From Streptomyces eurocidicus (GTDB taxonomy: Bacteria; Actinomycetota; Actinomycetes; Streptomycetales; Streptomycetaceae), in NCBI RefSeq assembly GCF_002891295.1, contig NZ_LGUI01000002.1, positions 806,001 through 870,000 on the forward strand: 64,000 nt of DNA, in the 5' to 3' direction. A program made the position numbers and the translations under genes. The stretch's first letter is position 1. Each line of letters begins with the position of its first letter. The notes beneath the pieces were generated by a model. That model saw nothing but the letters and a program-made list of their open reading frames with translations, had not been told where the DNA came from and ran no database searches. This document shows positions 9,706 to 18,485 of this stretch, piece after piece.

Positions 9706-11918
9706 ACCGTGACCCCGACGGCCTGCTGGCACTGCTCCCGCAGTGGCACCAACTGCGCGACGCCGAGGCCGGGGAGCCGCTGCGGGCCCTGCTCGCCGTG
9801 CTCGCCGAGCAGGTCGACCTGGTGCGCTCGGGAGTGGAACAGGGCTACGAGGACTGGTTCGTCGAGACCTGCGCCGACTGGGCCGTGCCCTACCTCGGCG
9901 ACCTCGTCGGCTACCGGATCCTGCCCGGCTACGAGGAGGTGCTCACCACCGGCCTGTCCCCGGGCGGCCCCGGCGGCGGCACGGCCGAGTCGCGGCGGCG
10001 CCTCGCCGCCCGGCTGGCCCCCCGCCGCGACGTCGCGGACACCGTCGCCAACCGGCGGCGCAAGGGCACCCTGGCACTGCTGGAGGAACTCTCGGCGTCG
10101 GTCGCCGAATGGCCCGCCAGGGCGGTCGAGTTCGCCCGGCTGCTCGGCGCCCACCAGCCGGTGCGCCTGTTCGGGGCGGGCGAGGCGGCGGCGGCCGCGA
10201 CCCGGCTGACCCGGGGCCGGCTGCTCGACCTCCGCGACGGCGCCGCCCTGGACCTGCTCGGCGGCGCCTTCGACCCGGCCGCGCACGGCGTCGACGTACG
10301 GCGGGCCGCCTCCGCCCGCCGGCAGGGCGGGTACGGCCCGGCGGGCGTCGGCCTGTTCGTCTGGCGGCTCAAGCCCTACCCGGTGACCCACGCGCCCGCC
10401 TACTGCATCGACCGCGCCCGCAACCTCTACACCTTCTCCATCCTCGGCAGCGACAGCCCCCTGGTGGCCCGGCCCGAGCCGGAGCCCTCGGCCTCGCACC
10501 TGGCCACCATGGACAACGTCCCCGCGTTCATCCGCCGCAGACAGCTCGCCGACCGGCTCACCGACCACTACGGCCCCGGCCGCTCCTTCACCGTCTGGCG
10601 GGACGACGAGGAGGAACCCGTACCGCCCGCCGAGATCGTCGTCGCCGACCTGTCCGACTGGACCTACCGGGCCCGGCGCGGCCAGGTCGTCCTCGACCCC
10701 GAGCTCGGCCGCATCGCCTTCGGCACCCGCTGCGCGCCCCGGCACGGGGTCTGGGTCAGCTACCACTACGCGTTCGCCGACGACACCGGCGGCGGGGAGT
10801 ATCCGCGGGAACGCGACACCCCGCCCCGGGCCGCCGTCTACCAGGTCGGGCCGGACCGGCCCTTCGAGCGCATCATGGACGCCTACGAGCAGTGGCGCGC
10901 CGACGGCGGCGCTGAAGCCGTCATCGAGCTCACCCACAGCGGCGCCCACCAGGAGCAGCTGGACTTCGACCTGTCCCCCGGGGAGCGGCTGGAGGTGCGC
11001 GCCGCCGAGGGCGCGCGCCCGGTCATCCGGCTGCTCGACTGGTACAGCAACCGGCCCGACGCCCTCAACATCCACGGCAACCCCGGTGACGGGCCCGGGC
11101 CGCGCGTCGTCCTGGACGGGCTTCTCGTCACCGGCCGGGGCATCAGCGTGACCGGCCCGGTCGGCTCCGTCGTCCTCCGGCACTGCACCCTGGTGCCCGG
11201 CTGGTCGCTGGAGCCGCGCTGCGAACCGCACTCGCCGCAGGAGCCCAGCCTGGTCATGGAGTGCACCACCGCCTGTGTGCAGATCGAGCGCAGCGTCCTC
11301 GGCACCATCGAGGTCGTCGGCGACGAGGCCGGCACCGACCCACTGGAGATCCACATCGCCGACAGCGTTCTGGACGCCACCGGCTCCGGCCGCGAGGCCC
11401 TGTCCGGGCCCGAGTGCCGCCTCGCCCACGCCGTGCTGCGCGCCCACCGCACCACGGTGATCGGCGAGGTCCATGTGCACGCCGTCGAGCTCGCCGAGGA
11501 CAGTATCTTCACCGGCCGCGTCCACACCGCCCGGCGCGGCACCGGCTGCGTGCGCTTCTGCTACGTGCCGCCGGGCTCGCGCACCCCGCGCCGCTACCAC
11601 TGCCAGCCGGACGAGGTGCGCGCCGCGGTCCGGGAGCGGGCCGCGAAGGGCGAGATCCCGTGGGAGGACGTCCCGGGGCTCCAGGACGCCGAGTCGGCCC
11701 GCGTACGGCCGGTGTTCACCAGCGTCCGCTACGGCACCCCGGCCTACGGCCAACTGGCCGACGGCTGCGCCCCGGAGATCGCCCGAGGGGCCGAGGACGG
11801 CTCCGAACTCGGCGCCTTCCACGAGCTCTTCCAGCCCCAGCGCGAGGACAGCCTGCGCGCCCGCCTGGAGGAGTTCTCACCGGCCGGCACCGACGCGGGG
11901 ATCATCCACGTCACCTGA
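9702..11918 (+). CDS. Tail protein I-like baseplate protein with C-terminal beta-helix
   Basis: A 738-residue protein starting at GTG 9702 overlapping the previous stop. Residues 1-90 resemble the phage tail protein I/gp7-like wedge component: a helical start, then YEDWFVETCADWAVPYLGDL and GYRILPGYEE. The middle is a mixed domain with a VVLDPELGRIAFGT strand. Residues about 400-640 carry short repeats of the right-handed beta-helix kind (VVLDGLLVTGRGISVTG, SVVLRHCTLVPG, IHIADSVLDATG, AEDSIFTGRVHTARR). The C-terminus ends LRARLEEFSPAGTDAGIIHV. Such beta-helices in tail proteins often bind surface polymers or form fibres. Confidence 0.8.
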   Translation: MNRDPDGLLALLPQWHQLRDAEAGEPLRALLAVLAEQVDLVRSGVEQGYEDWFVETCADWAVPYLGDLVGYRILPGYEEVLTTGLSPGGPGGGTAESRRRLAARLAPRRDVADTVANRRRKGTLALLEELSASVAEWPARAVEFARLLGAHQPVRLFGAGEAAAAATRLTRGRLLDLRDGAALDLLGGAFDPAAHGVDVRRAASARRQGGYGPAGVGLFVWRLKPYPVTHAPAYCIDRARNLYTFSILGSDSPLVARPEPEPSASHLATMDNVPAFIRRRQLADRLTDHYGPGRSFTVWRDDEEEPVPPAEIVVADLSDWTYRARRGQVVLDPELGRIAFGTRCAPRHGVWVSYHYAFADDTGGGEYPRERDTPPRAAVYQVGPDRPFERIMDAYEQWRADGGAEAVIELTHSGAHQEQLDFDLSPGERLEVRAAEGARPVIRLLDWYSNRPDALNIHGNPGDGPGPRVVLDGLLVTGRGISVTGPVGSVVLRHCTLVPGWSLEPRCEPHSPQEPSLVMECTTACVQIERSVLGTIEVVGDEAGTDPLEIHIADSVLDATGSGREALSGPECRLAHAVLRAHRTTVIGEVHVHAVELAEDSIFTGRVHTARRGTGCVRFCYVPPGSRTPRRYHCQPDEVRAAVRERAAKGEIPWEDVPGLQDAESARVRPVFTSVRYGTPAYGQLADGCAPEIARGAEDGSELGAFHELFQPQREDSLRARLEEFSPAGTDAGIIHVT

Positions 11919-11920
11919 CC

Positions 11921-11965
11921 CCGCGTCATCCGGCCCCGCGCCATCCGGCCCCGCGTCACCCGGCG
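11921..11965 (+). repeat. Three tandem 15-bp repeats in the CIS operon
   Basis: Units at 11921-11935, 11936-11950 and 11951-11965 read ccgcgtcatccggcc with one to three changes per copy. They start two bases after the stop of the tail protein gene, in the only sizeable gap (150 bp) of the injection-system operon. They could be slippage-generated spacer or a site for RNA folding; no function is evident. Confidence 0.7.
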
Positions 11966-12068
11966 CCACGCCGCCCGTACCGCCCGCCTCCGGCCCGGTC
12001 CCGGCCCGGCGAAGTCCCTCGCCCGACGGCCGGCCACGCATTCCGCGCTATTCGAGGGGAACGAACCC

Positions 12069-13556
12069 ATGCACGCAGACCTCTCCCGCCTCACCTTCCG
12101 GCCCGCCCAGCACTACTCCGGCGTGCTCGCCCAGCAGGGCCGGGTCCAGCTCGACGCCGACGCCAACGAGCAGGCGGCGATCACCCGGCACCAGGCCCGC
12201 ACCCTGACCGCCGACCTGATAGGGCAGCACGGCGGCCCGTACGGCGCCGTCGGCTTCCGCATCGAGTTCCGGCCGGGCGGCAACAAGCCCGACGACCTGG
12301 CCGTCCACGGCGGGCGGTACTACGTGGACGGCATCCTGTGCGACGCCGACCGCCCGGCGCCCGGGACACCGGCCGAGCACGAGCCCACCGCCCGGGCAAA
12401 GGCCCCGGCCGCCCCCGAAGGGCCGGAGGCCGGGGCCGACGGGGAGCCGGACCCGCTCGCCGGCACCATCTGGACGTACTGGGACCAGCCCGACGCCTAC
12501 CGCGACGCGGAGAACCCGGCCGACCGGCTGCCCGCCCAGTCGCCCTATCTCGTCTACCTCAAGGTGTGGGAGCGGACGGTCACCGCCGCCGAGGACCCCG
12601 CGATCCGCGAGGTCGCCCTCGGCGCCGCCCTGCCGGACACGGCGGCCAGGATCAAGACCGTCTGGCAGGTACTGCCCCTGACCGGCACCGACCTCGGCGC
12701 CCCGGAGAACCCGACGCCCGACCAGCTGCGCACGGCCTTCCGCGCCTGGGCCGACAAGCAGCGTGCCCCGGCCGCCGCGGCCGCGTTCCGCACCGAACGC
12801 CCGGAGCGCACCGACGAGGACCCCTGTGTGATCCCGCCCGACTCCCGCTACCGGGGCCCGGAGAACCAGCTGTACCGCGTGGAGATCCACACCGGTGGGA
12901 CGGCCGGGACAGCCGGGACGGCCACCTTCAAGTGGTCGCGGGAGAACGGCTCCGTCGTCTTCCCGGTGACCGCGCTCGACGGCACCTGGGTGGAGCTCGC
13001 CACGCTCGGCCAGGACGACAAGCTCGATCTGAACGCGGGGGACCGGGTGGAGCTCGCCGACTCCGCCTACACCAGCCGCGGCGAACCCGCCGGCCTGCTG
13101 AGGGTGGAGGAGGTCGACCTGCCCGGCCGCCGGGTGCGGCTGGACGCCGAACCGGGCCGGGGCACCGGCAGGCTGCCCGGCCTGCACCCCTTCCTCCGCC
13201 GCTGGGACCACCGCGCCCCCGGCGGCGGCCGGAGCACCGCCGAGCAGCACGGCGACGGTGCCCTCAAGCTGACGGAGGGTGCGTGGACCGACCTGGAGGA
13301 CGGCGTCCAGATCTGGTTCGAGCCCGGCGGCCGCTACCGGCCGGGTGACTACTGGACCGTCCCCGCGCGCACCGTCACCGGCACGGTGGAGTGGCCCGCC
13401 ACGCCGGACGCCCGGCCGCTGCTCCAGAACCCGGCGGGCATCGAGGTGCACTACGCCCCGCTGGCCTGGGTGGTGGGCGGCAAGGCGGCGCAGACCGACC
13501 TGCGGTACGTCTTCAGGCCGCTGGCCGGGCCGGTCGAGCCCGCCCCGCAGCAGTGA
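12069..13556 (+). CDS. DUF6519-like contractile injection system protein
   Basis: A 495-residue protein starting at ATG 12069 with GAGGGGA eight bases upstream. The N-terminus reads MHADLSRLTFRPAQHYSGV followed by QQGRVQLDADANEQ, a motif I associate with the DUF6519 family found near phage-like baseplate genes. Further on are GTATFKWSRENGSVVFPV and RVRLDAEPG, suggesting repeated beta domains. There is no signal peptide. It is the last gene of the operon and may be a fibre, a baseplate accessory or cargo; which of these cannot be read from sequence. Confidence 0.7.
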   Translation: MHADLSRLTFRPAQHYSGVLAQQGRVQLDADANEQAAITRHQARTLTADLIGQHGGPYGAVGFRIEFRPGGNKPDDLAVHGGRYYVDGILCDADRPAPGTPAEHEPTARAKAPAAPEGPEAGADGEPDPLAGTIWTYWDQPDAYRDAENPADRLPAQSPYLVYLKVWERTVTAAEDPAIREVALGAALPDTAARIKTVWQVLPLTGTDLGAPENPTPDQLRTAFRAWADKQRAPAAAAAFRTERPERTDEDPCVIPPDSRYRGPENQLYRVEIHTGGTAGTAGTATFKWSRENGSVVFPVTALDGTWVELATLGQDDKLDLNAGDRVELADSAYTSRGEPAGLLRVEEVDLPGRRVRLDAEPGRGTGRLPGLHPFLRRWDHRAPGGGRSTAEQHGDGALKLTEGAWTDLEDGVQIWFEPGGRYRPGDYWTVPARTVTGTVEWPATPDARPLLQNPAGIEVHYAPLAWVVGGKAAQTDLRYVFRPLAGPVEPAPQQ

Positions 13557-13616
13557 CCGCCGGAGAGGGGGCGCCCGCCTCCCCCGAAGAGGCCGGCTGA
13601 TGTTCCGTCGTGCCCA

Positions 13617-13672
13617 CGCCGCAGGGCCGGGGCCGGCGGCCTCGACGGGCTCCCGGCCCCGGCCCTGCGGCG
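13617..13672. terminator. Strong hairpin between convergent genes
   Basis: Perfect 18-bp stem (13617-13634 with 13655-13672, core gcagggccggggcc) and a 20-base loop, lying between the last injection-system gene and the convergent exporter gene. It has no U-run, as is common for Streptomyces terminators, and can act in both directions. Confidence 0.8.
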
Positions 13673-13709
13673 GGGAATCGGTACGGCGCCTTCCGCGGCC
13701 GCCCGCTCG

Positions 13710-15257
13710 TCACGGACGCGCGGGCTCGGCCTCCATGACGGCCGCCGCCGGCCGCTCCGTCCGCCATGCGGCCGGAGCCTTGGGGCGGCGTACGAGCGCC
13801 ACCGCGACGAGGCCGCCGAGCACGCCGAGCGCGCCGGAGACCAGGAAGGTCTGCTGCAGCCCGGTCGCGAAGGCGTCGTGCACCAGACGCCCGGCCGCGG
13901 CCCGCTCCGCCGGTCCGGCGTGGGCGATGACGGCGCCCGCCTGACCGCCCGCGAGGGCGTCGGCCGTCGCGGCGGGATCGGCCACGGCACCCTTCCCGTG
14001 GTCCCGGAGCGCGCCGGTCATCCCCGCGTGGAAGACGACCCCCAGCACGGCGATGCCCAGGGCGTTCCCCAGCTGGCGCGCGGTGTTCACGGCGCCACTG
14101 GCCATGCCGCCGCGCTCGGGCGCGACCGAGGCCAGCGCCGCGGACGCCAGCATGGGGGTGGCGAGTCCGACGCCGACGCCGGTTACGGCGAGCCCCGGCA
14201 CCAGGACGGTCCAGCTCGAATCCGCGTCGATCGTCGCCTGGAGGAACGCGCCCGCGCCGATCAGCAGCAGACCCGGACCGACCGTCCAGCGCGGCGAGGC
14301 GCCGTGCAGGAAGCGCCCCGACAGCGACGCGACGAGGAACGCGGCCAGGCTCATGGGCAGACACGTGAGACCGGCAGTGACGGGCCCCATGCCGCGTACG
14401 GACTGGAGCCACAGCGAGGTGTAGGCCAGGTAGGAGAACGCGGCGACGGACAGCAGCACCGCGGCGACCATCAGCCCGGAGAACGACCCCTGGCGGAACA
14501 GCGAGAGGTCCAGCAGCGGCTCCCGCCGGCGCTTCTCGATCAGCAGGAACGCGAGCAGCGCCACCGCGGCGAGACCGAAGAGCCCCAGGGTGGTGGCCGA
14601 GCCCCAGCCGTTGTCGCTGCCCTTGATCAGCGCGTAGGTCGCGGCACCCGCCGCGACGGTGAAGGCCGCCATGCCGGGCAGGTCGACGCCCCGGGACCGC
14701 CGGGCGGGCGGCACGGCGACGAAGCGCAGGGTCATCACGATGGCGAGCACGCTGATCGGCAGGTTCACGAAGAAGATCCACCGCCAGTCCAGGTGCTCGG
14801 TCAGCAGACCGCCCAGGACCGGCCCGGCCGCCGACGCCGCGCCGCTGACGGCACCCCAGGCGCCGAACGCCACCCCGCGGTCCCTGCCCTGGTAGATGCT
14901 GCTGATCAGTGCCGTCGTCGTGGCCAGCATCGCGGCCCCGCCGATGCCCTGCACACCACGGAAGGCGATCAGGGCCGCCGGGCCCGTCGCCAGGCCGCAG
15001 GCCAGCGAGGCGAGCGCGAACAGCACCAGGCCCACGACGTACACCTGGCGGTGGCCGACCCGGTCGGCCAGCGAACCCACGCCCAGCAGCAGCGCGGCGA
15101 GCGCCAGCGCGTAGACGTCCATCACCCACTGGAGGTCCGCGAAGGAGGTGCGCAGGCTCTCGGCCATGTCGGGCAGCGCCACCACGACGATCGTGACGTC
15201 CACCAGCAGCATGAACGTTCCCAGGCACACCGCTACGAGCGGCAGCCACTTACGCAT
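13710..15257 (-). CDS. MFS multidrug exporter, DHA2 (14-TM) family
   Basis: A 515-residue membrane protein. The ATG at 15257 is preceded by CTGGAGG. Motifs: MLLVDVTIVVVALPDMA in helix 1, LGVGSLADRVGHRQVYV (MFS motif A), RGVQGIGGAAMLATT (motif B) and GAWGAVSGAASAAGPVLGG followed by WRWIFFVNLP (motif C region). The length and about 14 hydrophobic segments fit the EmrB/QacA drug-H+ antiporter family. It is divergent from an AsnC regulator whose intergenic region holds two palindromes, so that regulator probably controls it. Substrate unknown. An upstream in-frame extension crosses the divergent gene and was not used. Confidence 0.9.
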   Translation of the reverse strand: MRKWLPLVAVCLGTFMLLVDVTIVVVALPDMAESLRTSFADLQWVMDVYALALAALLLGVGSLADRVGHRQVYVVGLVLFALASLACGLATGPAALIAFRGVQGIGGAAMLATTTALISSIYQGRDRGVAFGAWGAVSGAASAAGPVLGGLLTEHLDWRWIFFVNLPISVLAIVMTLRFVAVPPARRSRGVDLPGMAAFTVAAGAATYALIKGSDNGWGSATTLGLFGLAAVALLAFLLIEKRRREPLLDLSLFRQGSFSGLMVAAVLLSVAAFSYLAYTSLWLQSVRGMGPVTAGLTCLPMSLAAFLVASLSGRFLHGASPRWTVGPGLLLIGAGAFLQATIDADSSWTVLVPGLAVTGVGVGLATPMLASAALASVAPERGGMASGAVNTARQLGNALGIAVLGVVFHAGMTGALRDHGKGAVADPAATADALAGGQAGAVIAHAGPAERAAAGRLVHDAFATGLQQTFLVSGALGVLGGLVAVALVRRPKAPAAWRTERPAAAVMEAEPARP

Positions 15258-15367
15258 CCGAACCTCCAGAGGTCTGTCACGAACGAGGCCGGAAGCGCGA
15301 CGGGCTCCCCGGGTACCACCCGGGGAGCCGCGCTTCCGACCAGGTCGAAGTTCGCATCGGACGGGCG

Positions 15368-15379
15368 GTTTCCGGAAAC
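15368..15379. promoter_or_regulatory. Palindrome GTTTCCGGAAAC in the exporter/AsnC intergenic region
   Basis: A perfect 12-bp palindrome halfway between the divergent starts at 15257 and 15424. With the second palindrome 16 bases further on it could form a pair of sites for the AsnC-type regulator, which binds DNA as dimers or octamers. Confidence 0.45.
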
Positions 15380-15395
15380 TGGAGAGGTCTGGCTG

Positions 15396-15418
15396 ACGGA
15401 ATCCGACGCACATTCCGT
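15396..15418. promoter_or_regulatory. Inverted repeat ACGGAAT-N9-ATTCCGT, probable AsnC autoregulatory site
   Basis: Perfect 7-bp arms separated by nine bases, ending six bases before the AsnC-type start codon. Lrp/AsnC regulators often control themselves and a divergent gene. The position would block transcription or translation start of the regulator. Confidence 0.5.
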
Positions 15419-15423
15419 ATGAG

Positions 15424-16428
15424 ATGCTCGAAAACATGAACGACCATGGATTCGATCTCCTCGACCGGCAGCTCGTCCAGGCCCTGATGATCGACGGCCG
15501 GGCCGCTTTCAGCCGCCTCGCCGCCGTCCTGGAGACCACGGACCAGACCGTGATCCGCCGGTACCGCCGGCTCCGCGGGGCGGGGCTGCTCCGGGTGCTC
15601 GGCCTCCCGGTGGGCGACCGGGTCGGCATGCACGAGTCCCGGCTGCGCATCCAGTGCGTCCCGGGCTCGGCCGTGGCCATCGCCGAGGCGCTGGCCCACC
15701 GCCCCGACACCGGCTGGGTGAAGATCCTCGCCGGTGGCGCCGAGGTCGGGTGCATGGTGAGCTCCCGCACCTCGGAGGACCACGAGGCCCTCCTGCTCCA
15801 GAAACTGCCCGGCACCCGGCAGGTCACGGGGGTCTCGGCGCAGAGCCTCCTCCACCGGTACAGCGGCAGTCCCGGCCACTGGCTGGGCCCGGCCGAGCTC
15901 GGCGAGGAACAGATCCAGGCCCTGGTGCTGCCGCCGGTGAACTGCGAGGACACCGTCCGGCTCGACGACTTCGACCACGCGATGCTGGCCGTACTCGCGC
16001 GGGACGGCCGGGCGGGCTACCCCGAACTCGCCAAGGCGACCGGCCGGTCGGAGTCCACGGTGCGCCGCCGCCTGGAGTATCTGCGGGGGGCCGGGGCGCT
16101 CACCTTCGAGGTCGAGATCCTCCCCGTCCACCTGGGCTACCGGACGGAGGCCGCGCTCGCCGTGACCGTGGCCCCCAGCCTCCTGGCCGAGGTCGGCCGC
16201 GCACTCGCCGACCACCCCCAGGTCCCCTTCGTCGCGGCCATGACCGGCGCCAGCAACCTCGCCGCGTCGGTGCTCTGCAAGGACCAGCACGCCTTGTACA
16301 GGTACATCACGGAAGAGATCGGCGCGCTGACGTCCGTGCACCAGCTGGAGGTCGTCCCGGTGCTCCGCCACGTCAAGCGGGCGGGGCTGCTCAGCGACGG
16401 CAGCCGGCTCTTCGACCCGCCGCGCTGA
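15424..16428 (+). CDS. AsnC/Lrp-family regulator with two HTH-ligand modules
   Basis: A 334-residue protein made of a duplicated Lrp/AsnC unit. The first HTH is near residues 10-55 (LLDRQLVQALMIDGRAAFSR then TDQTVIRRYRRL). The second is near residues 180-225 (DHAMLAVLARDGRAGYPELA then SESTVRRRLEYL). Each is followed by an AsnC ligand-binding segment (VGCMVSSRT and VPFVAAMTGASNLAASV). Double AsnC proteins are common in Streptomyces. The ATG at 15424 was used; the in-frame ATG at 15436 is possible and neither has a clear ribosome site. Divergent from the exporter, which is its likely target. Confidence 0.88.
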   Translation: MLENMNDHGFDLLDRQLVQALMIDGRAAFSRLAAVLETTDQTVIRRYRRLRGAGLLRVLGLPVGDRVGMHESRLRIQCVPGSAVAIAEALAHRPDTGWVKILAGGAEVGCMVSSRTSEDHEALLLQKLPGTRQVTGVSAQSLLHRYSGSPGHWLGPAELGEEQIQALVLPPVNCEDTVRLDDFDHAMLAVLARDGRAGYPELAKATGRSESTVRRRLEYLRGAGALTFEVEILPVHLGYRTEAALAVTVAPSLLAEVGRALADHPQVPFVAAMTGASNLAASVLCKDQHALYRYITEEIGALTSVHQLEVVPVLRHVKRAGLLSDGSRLFDPPR

Positions 16429-16452
16429 GGCGCGGGCCCGGGGCGGCCGCGC

Positions 16453-17115
16453 TCACTTCACGGCGGCGCTCTCCAGTACGGCGTCGACCGTGCGCCGCTC
16501 GCCGGGCCCGGCCGGCTGGGCGATGCCCAGCAGGAAGGCGGAGCGGCTGTCGTCCACCTTGACGACGGTCATCCTGAGATGGCCGACGCCGCCTTTGCCG
16601 TCGTCCAGCCGCAGCACCACCGTGTGCGCCGGACGGCCGCTCACCTCCGTGGCCCGGGACTCCTCCTGCACAGACCGCCCGTCCGGTGCGAAGAACACCG
16701 CGTTCGACCGGGCCGCCCGCTCCGCCCGGGGCTTCAGCGCCTCCTCCGGGATGGCCCCGGCCCGCCCGGCGAGGACGGTGCTCCCTCCCTCGCGGTCGTC
16801 GCCCGACGTGCCGACGGACGAGGTGAAGGCGCCGATCAGCTTGTCCCGATCGCTGTGCTCCCACCCCTCGGGTATCGCGTACGACAGCCCGGCCGCGTCG
16901 TCCGACACCCGGGGCCGGCCGGCCAGCGGGTCCCCGTCGCCACGCGTCAGCCACCACGCGCCGCCCCCGCCCACCGCGAGCACCAGCGCCGCGACGGAAC
17001 CGGCCACCACCGCCCGACGCCCACGCGGCGCCCGGCCGGGGAGCGGGGCCGGGCCGGGAGGGGCCGTGGGGAAGGGCGGATACCGCGGCGGGTCGATGAG
17101 AGGGGGAGTCGTCAT
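16453..17115 (-). CDS. Membrane-anchored hypothetical protein with proline-rich N-terminus
   Basis: A 220-residue protein. A short Pro-rich cytoplasmic N-terminus (about 30 residues) is followed by an RGRRAVVAGSVAALVLAVGG transmembrane helix and an extracellular domain beginning near residue 65 with GLSYAIPEGWEHSDRD. The outer domain resembles the Streptomyces proteins that follow a similar 'P-E-G-W' start and fold like small lipid- or surface-bound modules, but I do not recognise a family with a known role. It is convergent with the AsnC gene. ATG 17115 was chosen as the only start before the Pro-rich region. Confidence 0.7.
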   Translation of the reverse strand: MTTPPLIDPPRYPPFPTAPPGPAPLPGRAPRGRRAVVAGSVAALVLAVGGGGAWWLTRGDGDPLAGRPRVSDDAAGLSYAIPEGWEHSDRDKLIGAFTSSVGTSGDDREGGSTVLAGRAGAIPEEALKPRAERAARSNAVFFAPDGRSVQEESRATEVSGRPAHTVVLRLDDGKGGVGHLRMTVVKVDDSRSAFLLGIAQPAGPGERRTVDAVLESAAVK

Positions 17116-17321
17116 GCCCCCAGCATCGCCGTCCCGTCCGGCCGGGCCCTGAGTGCTCGTACTCAGCCGGGTACTCAGATCCACCGCCCCGGCGCGCTGT
17201 TCCCGGTGGCGGTCCTCGTCTTCCCCGTGTGCCGGTCCGCGTCGGCCTCGTAGGACGGCCCCTCGCCCCGGCCGACGCCGGCCCGGGCCTTGGGGAAGGG
17301 CCTTCGGCTCCTGCGGTGGCC

Positions 17322-18485
17322 TCACGGGCTCCCGTCGACGTCCCGGGTCACCGCCAGCAGCGCCATGTCGTCGGTGATACGGCCACCGGTGTGCCGGCTG
17401 ACATCGGTGAGGAGGGCGTCGAGAAGCGCGTCCGGGCCCGGGAACTCACGCCCGGTCAGCCCGGCGACGGGGTCGTAGAACACACCGGCGCGGTCGCGCG
17501 CCTCCGTGAGGCCGTCGGTGTACAGCAGGAGGGTCGACCCCGGGGGGAACGGCACCGTGTCGGTCCGGTCCTCGTCGGCGCCCAGCAGCCCCGCGAGCCC
17601 CAGCGGAAGGGACGGCTCCGACGGCTCCACGCAGCGCACCCGGCCTCCGTGCAACAGCAACGGCGCCGGGTGGCCGCGGTTGACCAGCCGCAGTTCGTCA
17701 CCGGAGCGCGGGATCTCGGCCAGGGCCCCGGTGACGAACCCCTCGGTCCGCTCCAGCCCCGGCCGTCGGTCCGCCTCCCGCCGCAGCCCCCGCTCCAGCC
17801 TGGCCGCGACCCCCACGAGCGTGGGCTCGTCGTCGGCGGCCTCCCGGAACACCCCGAGCGCCACGTCCACCGCCTTGACCGCGCCCATGCCCTTGCCCCG
17901 GACGTCGCCCACCAGGCAGCGCACCCCGTACGGGGTGTCCTGCACGCCGTAGAGGTCCCCGCCGATCTGCGCGTCCTTCGCCGCCGCCTCGTACCGCACC
18001 GCGATCCGGCAGGAGCCGACCGAGGCCGGCGGCCGTGGCAGCACGGCGCTCTGGACGGCGAGCGCGATCCTGCGCGCGGACTGCAGCCGTACGTCGCTGT
18101 AGTACATGAGGCGGTTGACGACGACGGCGAAGGCCGAGACGGTCGCGACCGCCGCGAGCTCGCTCCGCCCACCCGAGTCCCCTATGAAGCCGAAGTGGGT
18201 GAGGAGCAGGTAATCGGTGACACAGGCGGCGATGCCCGACAGGATCGTCGCCCGCAGTGACAGCAGCGCGGCGGCGGTCATCGGGGCGGCCGTGTAGAAC
18301 GCCTCCGCGCTGAAGTGCGGAGAGGTGTGATAGTCGAGGAGGGCGCCCCCGGCCAGTATGAGGACGGGCAGCCAGCACAGGTGACGCAGGGACCATCGCC
18401 GCACGGCGGTACGCCCCGCACTCGGTGCCCTCACGCCAGCTCCCGCTCTTCCGTGCCGTACAAGCCGGACAACACGGTCAAGCAT
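17322..18485 (-). CDS. Membrane PP2C-type serine/threonine phosphatase (RsbU/SpoIIE family)
   Basis: A 387-residue protein. Residues about 30-125 contain several hydrophobic segments (LCWLPVLILAGGALLDYH, AAPMTAAALLSLRATILSGI, TVSAFAVVVNRLMYY). The C-terminal half is a PP2C/SpoIIE phosphatase with its metal-binding motifs: DAQIGGDLYGV, LVGDVRGKGMGAV, LLLYTDGLTEARD and ITDDMALLAV. Such enzymes dephosphorylate anti-sigma-factor antagonists in partner-switching pathways. No antagonist or anti-sigma gene is adjacent. The membrane region could sense an outside signal. Confidence 0.88.
   Translation of the reverse strand: MLDRVVRLVRHGRAGAGVRAPSAGRTAVRRWSLRHLCWLPVLILAGGALLDYHTSPHFSAEAFYTAAPMTAAALLSLRATILSGIAACVTDYLLLTHFGFIGDSGGRSELAAVATVSAFAVVVNRLMYYSDVRLQSARRIALAVQSAVLPRPPASVGSCRIAVRYEAAAKDAQIGGDLYGVQDTPYGVRCLVGDVRGKGMGAVKAVDVALGVFREAADDEPTLVGVAARLERGLRREADRRPGLERTEGFVTGALAEIPRSGDELRLVNRGHPAPLLLHGGRVRCVEPSEPSLPLGLAGLLGADEDRTDTVPFPPGSTLLLYTDGLTEARDRAGVFYDPVAGLTGREFPGPDALLDALLTDVSRHTGGRITDDMALLAVTRDVDGSP

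Noticed and set aside
5425..9732. Leftward open frame of 1,435 codons opposite the second baseplate J gene.
   Set aside because: Antisense shadow; translation is repetitive Gly/Glu/Val/Asp-rich and the rightward gene has clear family motifs.
11261..13348. Rightward 695-codon frame covering the tail gene end and the DUF6519-like gene.
   Set aside because: Arg/Pro/Ala-rich shifted-frame product; the overlapping frames have real domains and ribosome sites.
15258..15953. N-terminal extension of the MFS exporter up to 15953.
   Set aside because: It lies antisense to the AsnC gene; ATG 15257 has a good ribosome site and starts at the first membrane helix.
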